Below, piece by piece: positions 48,161 to 60,752 of a DNA stretch of 64,000 bases. A model generated the notes under the pieces. That model had not been told where the DNA came from, searched no databases, and saw nothing but the letters and a program-made list of their open reading frames with translations. The stretch is from NCBI RefSeq assembly GCF_033807715.1, contig NC_084597.1, positions 5,474,666 through 5,538,665 on the forward strand, read 5' to 3'. Positions within the stretch are counted from its first letter, which is position 1. Each line of letters begins with the position of its first letter. The translations under genes and the position numbers were made by a program. The stretch is from Cololabis saira (lineage: Eukaryota; Chordata; Actinopteri; Beloniformes; Belonidae).

Positions 48161-48779
48161 AGAACACCGGTCGGTCCAACTTGAAGATAAAAAAGGTAAC
48201 ACTATACTGTATACACTGTTCCCTCCAGTGTTGCCAACTCCTCAGTAAGGAAAGTAGCTATTGGCTGTCCCAAAATTCGCTAGAAGTCGCTAAATGACGT
48301 CATCGCCTAATTTGCATAATTGGAAATTTGCATATAACTGTAATGGACGCTGTAGGAGAGAGGAATAAGGTCGTGGGAGAGACAAAAGTGAGTAAAAAAC
48401 ACCCTAAATATGTTTAAAACTACAAATGTACAAAAATAATTTCAACATTAACATTTAATGATTTTAATGCTTTAGCAAGCGCATTTCATTTGCAGTCTGG
48501 ACGCGGAGTGGTGAGGGTCTCCTGTCTGCTCTGCCCACCAGATAAGTCTCCAACACCAGAAAAAGTCGCTAGATTTGTCGCTAGTCGCTTTTTTAAAAAG
48601 AAGTCGCTATAGGGGTCTGAAAAGTCGCTAAATCTAGCGACAAAGTCGCTAAGTTGACAACACTGGTTCCCTCCAGTTCTGCAGGGCACCTTTAGCCCCG
48701 CCAACTGTAGCTTTAGCCCCGCCCACTGAGAGATGCTGGCGTCAGGAGATTTTTTACGCTTTCAGTGTGAACGCAGGGT
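48161..48779. mobile_element. right end of a second GTTCACACTG-type TIR element, split
   Basis: GTTCCCTCCAGTTCTGCAG, AGCCCCGCCCACTGAGAGAT, GCTGGCGTCAGGAG and ACGCTTTCAGTGTGAACG match the right end of 46301-47290. It is interrupted by the hAT MITE at 48226-48665. Confidence 0.6.
48226..48665. mobile_element. hAT MITE with CAGTGTTGCCAACTC ends and AAGTCGCTA repeats
   Basis: The ends CAGTGTTGCCAACTCC and AGTTGACAACACTG are inverted. The duplication GTTCCCTC is exact (48218-48225 and 48666-48673). The subterminal regions carry many AAGTCGCTA/TAGCGAC copies, denser on the right. No transposase. Confidence 0.9.
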
Positions 48780-49297
48780 AACAAGGGACAGATAAAATAA
48801 GCTTAGTCTTCTTTCTGTTCCCTTTCATTCAAGGAAAGAGATTTGTTGTAATTACATTGAATTGTTTTGTTTTTCTTTTAATGAATGAAATAAAGAATAG
48901 AGAAATGTAAACATGAGGAAACAAGTGTGGGAAATGAGCAAGTAATTGGGATCAAACCTGGACCATATCTTTAGCAACAAAATGTGTATTTTTCTATTTT
49001 TTCCATTTTTTACAAACTTATACCATGATGTCCCTTTCACTGGACAATCATGCATCTGTAAATACCTTAAAGAAACATTTGGTCTGTCTACAACTGCCTT
49101 GTTCAGTTAACTTGCTATAAGATAATATGTAACTTTAGATTTGAATATAACATCAAGCTTGAATCTATCGTAAGATATCTAAACAACAGAACTCTTTTTA
49201 AACTGTCCCCTCATCAGGGCCGGTTCTAGAAAATGATGACTACGGTGCATCTCAGATCAGAGGGGGTGCACATGCCTGGCACGTTATTCAACACTAA
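48780..49297. other. no gene seen
   Basis: No recognised feature. The motif CAGGGCCGGTTCTAG at 49216 looks like a hAT-type end, but no partner was found. Confidence 0.45.
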
Positions 49298-49690
49298 ATT
49301 ATGCATTTTCCCATAATTTCAAGCGGAATGATAATAGCAAAACAAGAATATTAACGTATATTTCAAATGCTTTTTTGCAGCAATATCGCTGCAGAACAAA
49401 GAAAATGCTACATTTAGTCTGGGCTACCTCACCCATCAGACAATCTAGCAACAGATGTTTCTGACCCTGAAAATAAAACATAGAAATTCAAATTAATGTT
49501 ATCTATACAGCTCAAAACCATCACTAAACATGACAGTCATTTCAAGTTTAATGATACCAGTCAAACAATAATATTTAGTGTTTTTCAAGTGCATTTTTGC
49601 AGCAATATTGCTGCAGAACAAAGAAAATGCTGCATTTAGTCTGGACTACCTCACCCATCAGACAATCTAGCAACAAAAAACATAAATAAA
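49298..49690 (+). repeat. 222-bp tandem duplication
   Basis: The stretch with TTTTTGCAGCAATATCGCTG, AGAACAAAGAAAATGCT and CTACCTCACCCATCAGACAA is repeated 222 bp downstream, with a few substitutions. No coding. Confidence 0.75.
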
Positions 49691-50688
49691 TAAAACCATA
49701 AATATACAAGACTGTATCAGAAAATTGCTATTTTTTGCTATTTTTAAATCTAAATGAATCCCAGTACACAAATATTTAGTTTATCTCTAAAAATAGGGCC
49801 CAGATAGCGGTCGGATGTTACTGAGATGGCGACATTCTTCTCATTGCTTTGTTTAGACCTCATAAACACATCCACCCATCTATTTTTTAAAGTGTTTATC
49901 CTCTTCAGCCTCACACCATGCTAAAGATTTCCTTAAGGTTCACCGGGTCAGAGACAGTTTACATGCTTGACAGATCGCCGGCTATCACAGGCATCTGTAT
50001 CACACACATAACACATAAACCAAAATTAGTAACCAAAACGCGCTTGAAAACCAAAGTTCACCACAAAATCAGGTGTGAAGAGAAGACCTGAATGATCTGA
50101 TCAATAATTTCCTGAAGAATTGCCAACAACTGGCCCACCTACCTTCCCAAATGCAGGCATGTGCATCATGAATAAGATACTAAAGCCGTCATATTTCAAC
50201 ATTTATTACCGTCTGAGCTCCATTAATTTTTGAACCAGAAGTAAAACAATAAATAAAAAGTGTGTTTTTTACTCACTCACTGCAAGAAAAATTATTTGCA
50301 CGTGCCAAATGGTTTTGTTAAGAGTATGACTCAAATTTTATCTGCAATAAAAAAAAATAGTAATGCATAAATAAAATACAGCTGCAGGTAGCTTTGCAAC
50401 ATTAAATCAGGTAAAATATAACAGCCCATAAAAGCCGGTGTGGGTTAAATAAGAAAGGTGGGGATTTGTAACCTTTTTCATTAACAAAAAAGAGTCTGGC
50501 CTTTACAAATATACAGTTATAAAAATGTGTATTTTGATTGTTAGTCAAGGAAGTTGACTTCATAAATTTGGATGTATCATGTCACTCATCGTTAAATTAT
50601 ACTGAGGAATCATGTGAGGTAAGAATCATTATCTTCTACACTTTGAAGACCCGATACCATGAAGTCATCATCTTTTGTAGCTTTTGGA
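49691..50688. other. no gene seen
   Basis: No recognised feature. Confidence 0.5.
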
Positions 50689-51964
<1,276 letters not shown>

Positions 51965-52511
51965 TACTACATAAAAATCCACAATCGCAAAGGCACAGAA
52001 TTTTATAAATAAATGTGCTTGTTTTCAAAACAGTCAAATTATTTAATATCGTCCATCAAGAGCTTGAAGTTTGATCCCAGTGTGAGACACAAATATTCAG
52101 TACTTTTTAAATGTTGTTCCAGCATAATTCCATCTGGGATGTGGTCATAAAAGAATCAGGGGAGGATTATGCAGGCAGTTACATCGGGGTACTGACATGG
52201 TAAACAGGTCACAGAATCATTTACAGTGAAATGCAAATGTATGCACGCTGTTGTGTTTTAATGGATACTTGTATGTCTATGTGATGCATGCAGCCCTTTT
52301 TTCTATGCTTTATTTTCAGTCTTTAGCAGAAATAGTCAAGGATAATTTCCAGAAAACTTTGGTGATTGTGTGACGGGGCAAAAGGATGAGCCAAGTTGAC
52401 CCAGATCCCACTCATTAATATTATAAAATAAGCCACTTTCAGAGGACGTGCTCTCTGATTGCATTTCCACGTTGATTAATTTATGAAGTCACAGCTGCCC
52501 TTGGTTACAGG
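51965..52511. other. no gene seen
   Basis: No recognised feature. Confidence 0.5.
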
Positions 52512-52584
52512 TGAACGAGTTCAGCCGGCAGCGTGCAACCGAGTACCTGCAGGAACACGCTGACCCAGTACCGTCCAGGCTAAT
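52512..52584 (+). other. possible exon (weak)
   Basis: An acceptor-like CTGCCCTTGGTTACAG precedes a GC-rich open stretch reading VNEFSRQRATEYLQEHADPV. The expected GT donor is not clear; the best edge is CCAG|GCTAAT. I do not recognise the peptide. Confidence 0.18.
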
Positions 52585-53091
52585 TTACAGTCAAACCCCG
52601 GAAACCTTAACTCCGCTTAAAGCAGGACTGAGGAACTCATTGGCTCCCCCTGTAGGTGTAGTGGTGCATTTACTTCTGATTGGTCTCTTGCTTGGCCGTT
52701 CTCTCAATTTGTCTTTTGTAAATACGGTACTTGTTTGGGTGAGACCGCTCTCGAGAACTACAACTTTAGTTCAGAGGACCCTTTTGTGGCTTTATTTCAG
52801 CACTAAACTTTGTCAGGTTTCCATTAGTGATGCACCGATTGTTCGGTAACCGAAATTGTTCGGCCGAAAATGGATAAAAAAACACTTTCGGTGTTCGGTG
52901 GAAGTGGGGAAAAAAACGAACAATTAATAACGGCGTTGTAATATAAGGAAATAGACTGGCCGCTCCGTAACAGTTGCACCACAAACATAAATCGTTGGCC
53001 AACCAAAAACTAACCACATAAGAATTTAACTAACATTCACCAGGAGGTGGAACCAAAACAACATAAATCAATCTATTACAGGTGCGTTTAG

Positions 53092-53318
53092 ATGACGAAA
53101 TCAAACAGCGAAGAGCGTGGAGAGAAGTGGTGCAAACATGTCAGCAGTGTGGAAGTATTTTAGAGTGGCAAAGAATAATACAAGAATGGCTGTTTGATGA
53201 ATGTTCTGCTCAAATATCTAGAGGGGAAACATCTGCAAAGTCTTTCAGCTACAAGTTTGATTTATCATTTGAAATGATGAAAAACCCTGAGCGCTTTAAT
53301 GCATTTTTATTGTTTTAA
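53092..53318 (+). pseudogene. hAT transposase N-terminus (BED zinc finger), frameshifted
   Basis: Pieces in three frames align to a BED-finger start: MTKSNSEERGEKWCKHVSSV, then WKYFRVAKNNTRMAV, then ECSAQISRGETSAKSFS, then a shifted NLIYHL-like stretch and PERFNAF. The WKYF, the second Cys of the C-x2-C pair and the S-R-G-x-T-S-A-K-S-F core are recognisable. At least three indels destroy the frame. The 79-codon frame at 53082 covers it only partly. No RNase H-like catalytic domain follows. Confidence 0.7.
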
Positions 53319-53402
53319 GGCCTATGTTACAATGTTCAGTCAGTTAAGCCTAACGTAAGCTCAAAGATGGCCAAAAAATGTATTTTGCTAATTTATTTAT
53401 TT

Positions 53403-53592
53403 ATTTATTTTTTTATATATATTTTTTTTTTTATCCCCGATTTTTTACCCATTTCATCACCCAGTGCTTATACCTAAGTAACAGTCCTGGGCATTGCCAT
53501 CCTCTGCCAACCCAGGGAGGGCCCTACACTGAGCTCAGGTTTCCTTCTTATCCTGAGGAGTGATGGACTGCTTCTTTTCACCAGATTCACCA
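53403..53592 (-). mobile_element. SINE-like retroinsert with 16-bp target duplication
   Basis: A 190-bp insert flanked by an exact GCTAATTTATTTATTT duplication (53387-53402 and 53593-53608). On the minus strand it ends in an A-rich tail (AAAAAAAAATATATATAAAA-type), the hallmark of target-primed reverse transcription. The body (CCTCCCTGGGTTGGCAGAGG, AAGCACTGGGTGATGAAATG) has no ORF. I do not see clear A/B boxes, so it may be a SINE or a 5'-truncated LINE end. Confidence 0.7.
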
Positions 53593-54318
53593 GCTAATTT
53601 ATTTATTTTAAGTTATTGTTCTTTGCTGGTTTGTCCTGGGTAAGACATAAAACTGCACCCAGTTACAAGGCTCTGGTTTGGGAAAACTGGAGTTTTGGGG
53701 AGTGTGGAGCCACCCCTTAATTGTCATTGCTCTCAGGTCCACCCTGGCCCGGGGTGGTAGCACCTGCTGGGGTCCCACATATGGGTTAAATATGGGGTAG
53801 ACTGGACTCATCAGCCTTGGCCGGCAGCCAGTCTAGGTGTGGAGAACCGATAGGCAGACAGGTGGATGCCCTCCCCTGCTCTGGCAGCTCCTGCAGCCGA
53901 TGCTAGTACCAACGTACTGACCCTGTCTTTCCTTGGAGCCTGCTAGCGGAGGTCAAGGGTGGTTCCTGCTGCTTGGGCAACGCTGGAACCCTGATCTGTT
54001 GCCCGGGCAGGTTTTAAGGATGAATGGAGAGGACACTTCAGGTGCGGCATGTCCATGCTGCAAAAACAACACGGCAGAAGGCAGTCACGGGTTATAAGTT
54101 CTGTTAAATTGGTGTACAAACAGAGGGCCACGGGTCTTCTGCGACAGTGGGAGGGACCATTGTGTCCCAATGGCCAGCTACCGCCCGCTTCAAGCCAGGC
54201 AGCCCCTGGTCAATAAAGTGCTGGCCCACCACGTCTGGTGTTTCGATGGGGTGGTCGGAGCAACCCCAGACGTTAATCATCACCTACTTCAAGAAAGAAA
54301 TCGAAAACTCGCCAAAAC

Positions 54319-56949
54319 ATGAAACAAGTCTCTCACTCACATGTGAGACTCGGTAGCTGGAATACACGCACTCTCTATCCAGGCTACACAACTGACCCAA
54401 ACTGCAATCTCAACAACCAAGCCACTTACCGCAAGACAGCCTTAATCGGCCGTGAACTCTCCAAACTCGCAGTGGACATAGCAGCACTTCAAGAAACTAG
54501 GTTGCCGGAGTCTGGTTCTATTCGGGAGGCGAACTATACATTTTTTTGGAAGGGTAGGCCCGAAGGTGAACACCGACTTCACGGTGTAGGCTTTGCTGTT
54601 TCTAACAAACTTATCATGGAAATTAGCACCCCCGTTGGTATATCTGAAAGGATCATGCACATCTCTATGAATCAGAGGTCCCGCACCGTCCATCTGGTCT
54701 GTGCCTATGCACCTACGCTCCCATCTGAACCAGCAATCAAAGACAGTTTTTATGACAGCCTTAACATCGTCCTGAACAGTTTCCCACCAGATGATTGCAT
54801 CGTGTTGCTTGGTGATTTCAACGCAAGAGTAGGTGCTGATCACCAATCTTGCCCTGACACCATCGGTCATTTTGGGGTCGGTAGTATGAATGAAAATGGA
54901 CAGAGAGTCCTCGAACTCTGCAGCCAGCGTGGGTACTGCGTATCTAACACCTGGTATCGGCAGAGGAAAGAACGCCGTGTGTCGTGGAGACATCCACGCT
55001 CACATCACTGGCATCAACTGGACCTAGTGCTCATCAAAAGAAGCGACATCAACTTGATTAAGAGCACCAAGGCATACCATAGCGCAGACGGAGATACAGA
55101 CCACTCTCTGATACTCACAAGAATGTGTCTGCCTTCGAAGAACAGATCTACTACTACGCAGAAAAAGAAATCTCTAAACACCGCAAAAATGAAGTGCAGT
55201 GAAAATGTAGCCACATTCAAGCAAAAACTTCAGCAAATGATAAGTGCTGCGGAACCTGGTCCAGAAGCCGAGCCTGATCGTTAGTGGAACACGCTGAAGA
55301 CAGCCATCTACAACTCTGCTTTAGAATCCTTCGGAAAAACTGAAAAACAAAGAGAGGACTGGCAAATTGAAAATTCAGCTCTCCTAGAACCACTGATTGC
55401 TGCGAAAAACGTTGCTCATCAGGCCTACAAAAGGTGTGCAACCAGGAGTTCTCTCGCCGCACTCAAATCTGCACAAAAAGCACTGCAAAGAACTACCCGC
55501 TACTGTGCCAACCAATACTGGAACAGTCTCTGTGATGACATGCAAAAAGCGTCAGAAGATGGAGATGCACGGAAACTTTACTCCAACTTAAAGAAAGCCA
55601 TTGGCCCACAATCGAAAAAAGTCTGCCCACTGAAATCAGCAGACGGTGTCTTGATCACCGACACTCAAGAGCAACTCTCCCGATGGGTCGAACATTACTC
55701 AGAGCTTTACAGCACCCCCAGGAGCATCAGTAATGCAGCAATAGCATCTGTGCCAGTTTTCGACAAGATGTTTGCCCTCGACGATCTTCCATCAATAGAC
55801 GAATTAAGGGATGCACTGAAACGCACAGCCTCAGGCAAAGCTTCTGGTACCGATAACATTCCAGCTGACCTCCTGAAATGTGATGTTGATATGATTCCTC
55901 ACCTGTACGACCTGCTAGTGACTTGCTGGCAAGCAGGCTCCATTCCTGTAGAAATGAGAAACGCTAACATCATATCCTTGTACAAGCAAAGGGGTGACAA
56001 AGGTGATTGCAACAACTATCGCGGAATCTCACTCCTGAGTGTAGTCGGCAAAGTCTTTGCTAGAGTTGTATTGACAAGGCTCCAAACACTTGCCAATCGC
56101 GTCTACCCGGAATCTCAATGTGGTTTCAGGAGCGGCCGTTCAACAGCAGACATGATTTTCTTTGTGAGGCAAATTCAGGAAAAATGCAGGGAGCAAAACA
56201 GACCTCTGCACTTAGCTTTCGTAGATCTTACCAAGGCATTTGACATGGTCAGCCGCGAAGGGCTATTCATCATCTTGGATAAAATCGGATGTCCTCCAAC
56301 TCTACTCGCATTGATAAAATCATTCCACAAAGACATGTCTGCAACAATCACCTTCGAAGGTTCAACTTCAGACAGCTTTCCAATCTGCAGCGGAGTTAAG
56401 CAAGGCTGCGTGCTTGCACCTACTTTGTTTGGCATATTTTTCTCAATTCTCTTGCATCACGCCTTCGGTGATTGCGAGGATTCGGACAGTATCTACCTTC
56501 ATACAAGAACTGACGGAAAACTGTATAACCTTGCCAGACTTCGTGCCAAATCAAAGGTCCACAAACTGTTAGTACGTGAACTACTCTTTGCTGATGATGC
56601 TGCAATAGTGTCCCATTCCACAGAAGGCCTACAGCGCTTGATGGACAGGCTCAATGTTGCTTGTTCAGACTTCGCATTGATTATCAGCACAAAGAAGACA
56701 GTAGTTATGCACCAAACGGGATCCCCATATGACGCAGAAGTCACTGTTGATGATAAAGCACTGGACTGTGTAAACCACTTTACCTATCTCGGCTCAACAA
56801 TCTGTAGCGATCTCTCAATGGACAAAGAAATCGAAATCCGCATCGGTAAAGCTGCGACTACATTCAACCGCCTTAGAGCTAGAGCTTGGGAGAACAACTA
56901 TCTCACGGAACGAACTAAGTGCCGCATTTATGAATCCTGCGTTCTTAGT
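54319..56949 (+). pseudogene. RTE-A ORF: AP endonuclease and reverse transcriptase (one stop, split)
   Basis: One frame is open from 54319 to the insertion except for a single TAG at 55282-55284 (between PDR and WNTLK). Endonuclease motifs: GSWNTRTL, LQETRLPE, VCAYAPTLP, LLGDFNARVG and the catalytic DTDHSLI. Reverse transcriptase motifs after the stop: NNYRGISLLSVVGK, QCGFRSGRSTADMIF, FVDLTKAFD (motif A Asp), SGVKQGCVLAP and LLFADDAAIVS (catalytic FADD). The frame is broken at 56949 by RTE-B and resumes at 60288. It nicks target DNA and copies its RNA in place. This copy is dead. Sequence past 56949 in the same frame belongs to RTE-B. Confidence 0.9.
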
Positions 56950-56974
56950 CACTCACTCACTCATCTTCTCCCGC

Positions 56975-57250
56975 TTATCCGTTCCCGGGTCGCGGGGGCA
57001 GCAGCCTCAGCAGGGATGCCCAGACTTCCCTCACCCCAGACACTTCCTCCAGCTCTTCCGGGGGGAGTCCGAGGCGTTCCCAGGCCAGCCGAGAGACATA
57101 GTCTCTCCAGCGTGTCCTGGGTCTTCCCCGGGGTCTCCTCCCGGTGGGACATGCCTGGAACACCTCCCTAGGGAGGCGTCCAGGAGGCATCCGGTACAGA
57201 TGCCCAAGCCACCTCAGCTGACTCCTCTCAATGTGGAGGAGTAGCGGCTC
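56975..57250 (-). pseudogene. RTE-B C-terminal tail, out of frame
   Basis: In another minus frame the sequence reads [20 protein letters not shown], then MPPGRLPREVFQACPTGRRP and RTRWRDYVSRLAWERLG, with a stop at 56975. This is the usual end of this LINE protein (LRWLGHLxRMPxxRLPR and GRPRxRWxDxV), as also seen in RTE-A at 60468-60600. It belongs to the same protein as 57214-60132 before the frameshift. Confidence 0.85.
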
Positions 57251-60132
57251 GACTCCGAACTCCTCACCCTATCTCTAAGGGAGCGTCCAGCCACCCTGCG
57301 GAGGAAACTCATCTTGGCCGCTTGTATCCGCGATCTTGTCCTTTCGGTCACTACCCAAAGTTCATGACCATAGGTGAGGGTAGGGGCGTAGATTGACCGG
57401 TAAATCGAGAGCTTCGCCTTTCGACTCAGCTCCCTCTTTACCACGACGGTCCAGTACATCGACCGCATAACTGCGGACGCTGCACCGATCCGCCTGTCAA
57501 TCTCACGCTCCATTGTTCCCTCACTCGTGAACAAGATCCCGAGATACTTGAACTCCTCCACCTGAGGCAGGACTTCTCCACCCACCCGGAGAAGGCATGC
57601 CACCCTTTTCCGGTCGAGAACCATGGCCTCGGTCTTGGAGGTGCTGATTCTCATCCCTGCCGCGTCGCACTCGGCCGCAAACCGCCCCAGCACATGCTGG
57701 AGGTCCCGGTCTGATGAAGCCAACAGGACAACATCATCTGCAAAAAGCAGAGATGAAATCCTGAGGTTCCCAAACCGGATCCCCTCCGGCCCCTGGCTGC
57801 GCCTAGAAATCCTGTCCATAAAAATTATGAACAGGACCGGTGACAAAGGGCAGCCCTGCCGGAGTCCAACATGCACCGGGAACAAGTCTGACTTACTGCC
57901 GGCAATGCGAACCAGACTCCTGCTTCGATCATACAGAGACCGGACAGCCCTTAGTAGAGGGCCCCGGACTCCATACTCACTCAGCACCCCCCACAGAATG
58001 GCACGAGGGACACGGTCAAATGCCTTCTCCAGATCCACAAAACACATGTAGACTGGTTGGGCAAATTCCCATGAACCCTCGAGCACCCTGCGGAGGGTAT
58101 AGAGCTGGTCCAGTGTTCCACGACCGGGACGAAAACCGCATTGTTCCTCCTGAATCCGAGGTTCGACTATCGGCCGTAATCTCCTCTCCAGTACCCTGGC
58201 GTAGACTTTCCCCGGGAGGCTGAGAAGTGTGATCCCCCTGTAGTTGGAACACACTCTCCGGCCCCCCTTTTTAAACAGAGGGACCACCACCCCGGTTTGC
58301 CACCCCAGCGGTACTGTCCCCTTCCTCCATGCAATGTCGCAGAGGCGTGTCAGCCAAGACAGCCCTACGACATCCAGAGACTTGAGGTACTCAGGGCGAA
58401 TCTCATCCACCCCCGGTGCCCGGCCACCGAGGAGCTTACGAACCACCTCGGTGACCTCGGCTTGGGTGATGGATGAGCACGCCTCCGAGCCCCAACCCTC
58501 TGCTTCCTCAGTGGAAGGCATGTCAGTCGGGTTAAGGAGATCCTCAAAGTATTCCTTCCACCGTCCGAAAATGTCCCCAGTCGAGGTCAACAGCTCCCCA
58601 CCAGCACCATAAATGGTGCCGGCAGAGTACTGCTTCCCCCTTCTGAGGCGCCGAACGGTCCTCCAGAATTTCCTCGAGGCCGACCGAAAGTCCTCCTCCA
58701 TGGCCTCCCCGAACTCCTCCCAGACCCGAGTTTTTGCCTCCAAGACTGCCCGAGCCGCGGCCCGCTTGGCCTGCCGGTACCTATCTACTGCGTCAGGAGT
58801 CCCACCGGCCAACATAGCCCGGTAGGACTCCTTCTTCAGTCTGACGGCATCCTGTACTTCCGGTGTCCACCACCGGGTTCTAGGATTGCCGCCACGACAG
58901 GCACCGGAGACCTTGCGTCCGCAGCTTCGAGCCGCCGCGTTGACAATGGAGGCAGAGAACATGGTCCACTCGGACTTGATGTCCCCCGCCTCCCCCGGGA
59001 TCCGAGAGAAGCTCTCCCGGAGGTGGGAGTTGAAGATGTCCCTGACAGAGGGCTCGGCCAGACGTTCCCAACAGACCCTCACAATCCGTTTGGGTCTGCC
59101 CGGTCTGTCCAACCTCCTCCTCCGCCAGCGCATCCAACTCACCACCAGGTGGTGATCAGTTGACAGCTCAGCCCCTCTCTTCACCCGAGTGTCCAAGACA
59201 TGCGGCCGAAGGTCAGATGAAACGACAACAAAGTCGATCATTGACCTCCGGCCTAGGGTGTCCTGGTGCCACGTGCACTGATGGACACCCTTATGCCTGA
59301 ACATGGTGTTCGTGATGGACAAACTGTGACTCGCACAGAAGTCCAACAACAAAACACCACTCGGGTTCAGATCGGGGAGGCCGTTCCTCCCAATCACGCC
59401 TCTCCAGGTATCACTGTCATTGCCCACGTGAGCGTTGAAGTCCCCCAGTAGAACAATGGAGTCCCCAGTTGGAGCACTATCAAGTACTCCTCCCAGGGAC
59501 TCCAAGAAGGCCGGGTACTCCGCACTGCTGTTCGGCCCGTAGGCACAAACAACAGTGAGAGACCTATCCCCGACCCGAAGGCGCAGGGAAGCGACCCTCT
59601 CGTTCACCGGGGTGAACTCCAACACATGGCGGCTGAGCTGGGGGGCTATAACCAAGCCCACACCAGCCCGCCGCCTCTCACCCTGGGCAACTCCAGAGTA
59701 GTGGAGGGTCCAGCCCCCTTCAAGGAGCTGGGTTCCAGAGCCCAAGCTATGTGTGGAGGTGAGCCCGACTATCTCTAGCCGGTATCTCTCAACCTCACGC
59801 ACAAGCTCCGGCTCCTTCCCCCCCAGCGAGGTGACATTCCATGTCCCCACTGTGAGGGTTGATGTCCAGGGATTGGGTCGTCGAGGCACCCCGCCACGAC
59901 TGCTACCCAGCCCACAATGCACCGGCCTGCCATGGTCCTTCCTGCGGGTGGTGGGCCTACTGGAAGGCGGACCCGCGTCGCCGTTTCGGGCTGAGCCCGG
60001 CCGGGTCCCACGGGCAAAGACCCGGCCACCAGGCGCTCGCCTACGAGCCCCGACCCCAGGCCTGGCTCCAGGGCGGGGCCCCGGTGACGCCGATCCGGGC
60101 GACGTAACGGTCCTTGGTTTATTTGTCATCAT
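57214..60132 (-). CDS. RTE-B endonuclease/reverse transcriptase
   Basis: A 972-codon open frame. A GC-rich Pro/Arg N-terminus of about 90 residues is followed by an AP endonuclease: [12 protein letters not shown] (from residue 96), [37 protein letters not shown] and the catalytic [10 protein letters not shown] basic linker leads to the reverse transcriptase: [41 protein letters not shown] (motif A Asp), [14 protein letters not shown] and [13 protein letters not shown] (FADD near residue 800). All expected catalytic residues are visible. The frame ends early at [17 protein letters not shown] short deletion shifts the frame, and the C-terminal tail continues out of frame at 56975-57250. Long plus-strand frames here are shadows. 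Confidence 0.93.
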   Translation of the reverse strand: MMTNKPRTVTSPGSASPGPRPGARPGVGARRRAPGGRVFARGTRPGSARNGDAGPPSSRPTTRRKDHGRPVHCGLGSSRGGVPRRPNPWTSTLTVGTWNVTSLGGKEPELVREVERYRLEIVGLTSTHSLGSGTQLLEGGWTLHYSGVAQGERRRAGVGLVIAPQLSRHVLEFTPVNERVASLRLRVGDRSLTVVCAYGPNSSAEYPAFLESLGGVLDSAPTGDSIVLLGDFNAHVGNDSDTWRGVIGRNGLPDLNPSGVLLLDFCASHSLSITNTMFRHKGVHQCTWHQDTLGRRSMIDFVVVSSDLRPHVLDTRVKRGAELSTDHHLVVSWMRWRRRRLDRPGRPKRIVRVCWERLAEPSVRDIFNSHLRESFSRIPGEAGDIKSEWTMFSASIVNAAARSCGRKVSGACRGGNPRTRWWTPEVQDAVRLKKESYRAMLAGGTPDAVDRYRQAKRAAARAVLEAKTRVWEEFGEAMEEDFRSASRKFWRTVRRLRRGKQYSAGTIYGAGGELLTSTGDIFGRWKEYFEDLLNPTDMPSTEEAEGWGSEACSSITQAEVTEVVRKLLGGRAPGVDEIRPEYLKSLDVVGLSWLTRLCDIAWRKGTVPLGWQTGVVVPLFKKGGRRVCSNYRGITLLSLPGKVYARVLERRLRPIVEPRIQEEQCGFRPGRGTLDQLYTLRRVLEGSWEFAQPVYMCFVDLEKAFDRVPRAILWGVLSEYGVRGPLLRAVRSLYDRSRSLVRIAGSKSDLFPVHVGLRQGCPLSPVLFIIFMDRISRRSQGPEGIRFGNLRISSLLFADDVVLLASSDRDLQHVLGRFAAECDAAGMRISTSKTEAMVLDRKRVACLLRVGGEVLPQVEEFKYLGILFTSEGTMEREIDRRIGAASAVMRSMYWTVVVKRELSRKAKLSIYRSIYAPTLTYGHELWVVTERTRSRIQAAKMSFLRRVAGRSLRDRVRSSESSRYSSTLRGVS

Positions 60133-60287
60133 GTAAGGCTTGTGAACCGCTCTTAGTCTGGCCCGTCACCCCGGACCTGTTTGCCATGGGAGTCCCTACC
60201 AGGGGCGAAAGTGCCCCCGACAACATAGCTCCTAGGATCACTCGGGCACACAAACCCCTCCACCACAGTAAGGTGTGCGTTCTTAGT

Positions 60288-60752
60288 ATTATGTTATATG
60301 GTGCGGAAACATGGACAACATATGCCCGTCAAGAACAAAGGCTGAACTCCTTCCATATGCGTTGCCTAAGGCACATACAGGGAATTAAGTGGCAGGACAG
60401 GGTCACGAACGAAGACGTTTTGAAACGGGCTGGCAGCAAATCTCTCTTCCAAACTCTGAAGATCAGAAGGCTCCGTTGGCTTGGTCACCTGCACAGAATG
60501 CCAGACTACCGGCTGCCCAAGTGCATCCTCTACGGCGAGCTTTGTGAGGGTGTGCGAAGGAGAGTACGTCCACTTCTTCGCTTCAAGGATGTCGCGAAAC
60601 GCGATATGAAAGCGTTAAATGTCGATACATCTAGCTGGGAAAGGATGGCTGAAAACCGTAGCAGCTGGCATCGTACACTTTATGCTGGTGGCATTGAACT
60701 GGAGCAGCGATGGTTTGAAAAACTAGCCCGCAAACGCACTAACACTGTTTGA
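60288..60752 (+). pseudogene. RTE-A ORF, C-terminal part after RTE-B
   Basis: Resumes exactly in frame after the right-hand TGCGTTCTTAGT copy: IMLYGAETWTTYARQEQRLN, then HMRCLRHIQGIKWQDRVTN, LRRLRWLGHLHRMP-type tail and RWFEKLARKRTNTV, then TGA. YGAETW and the LRWLGHLxRMPxxRLPK tail are conserved in RTE-type LINE proteins. The frame before 60288 in this stretch belongs to RTE-B antisense. Confidence 0.9.

Larger units (their letters stand above)
56950..60275 (-). mobile_element. RTE-like LINE 'RTE-B', nested in RTE-A
   Basis: A 3326-bp minus-strand element flanked by an exact 12-bp duplication TGCGTTCTTAGT (56938-56949 and 60276-60287), which is also four codons of RTE-A. Its 3' end carries a GTGAGTGAGTG tail (read on the minus strand), a short tandem-repeat tail as in RTE-type LINEs. 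About 140 bp of 5' UTR precede the ORF start at 60132, so it is essentially full length. It is the youngest insertion of the nest. Base composition is clearly more GC-rich than RTE-A. Confidence 0.92.

Noticed and set aside
56950..57171. C-terminal 70 codons of the plus-strand RTE-A frame as annotated by openness
   Set aside because: The sequence after 56949 is RTE-B 3' UTR read antisense. The true continuation of RTE-A is at 60288.
58244..59451. Plus-strand frames of 60-140 codons opposite RTE-B
   Set aside because: Antisense shadows of the RTE-B coding frame.
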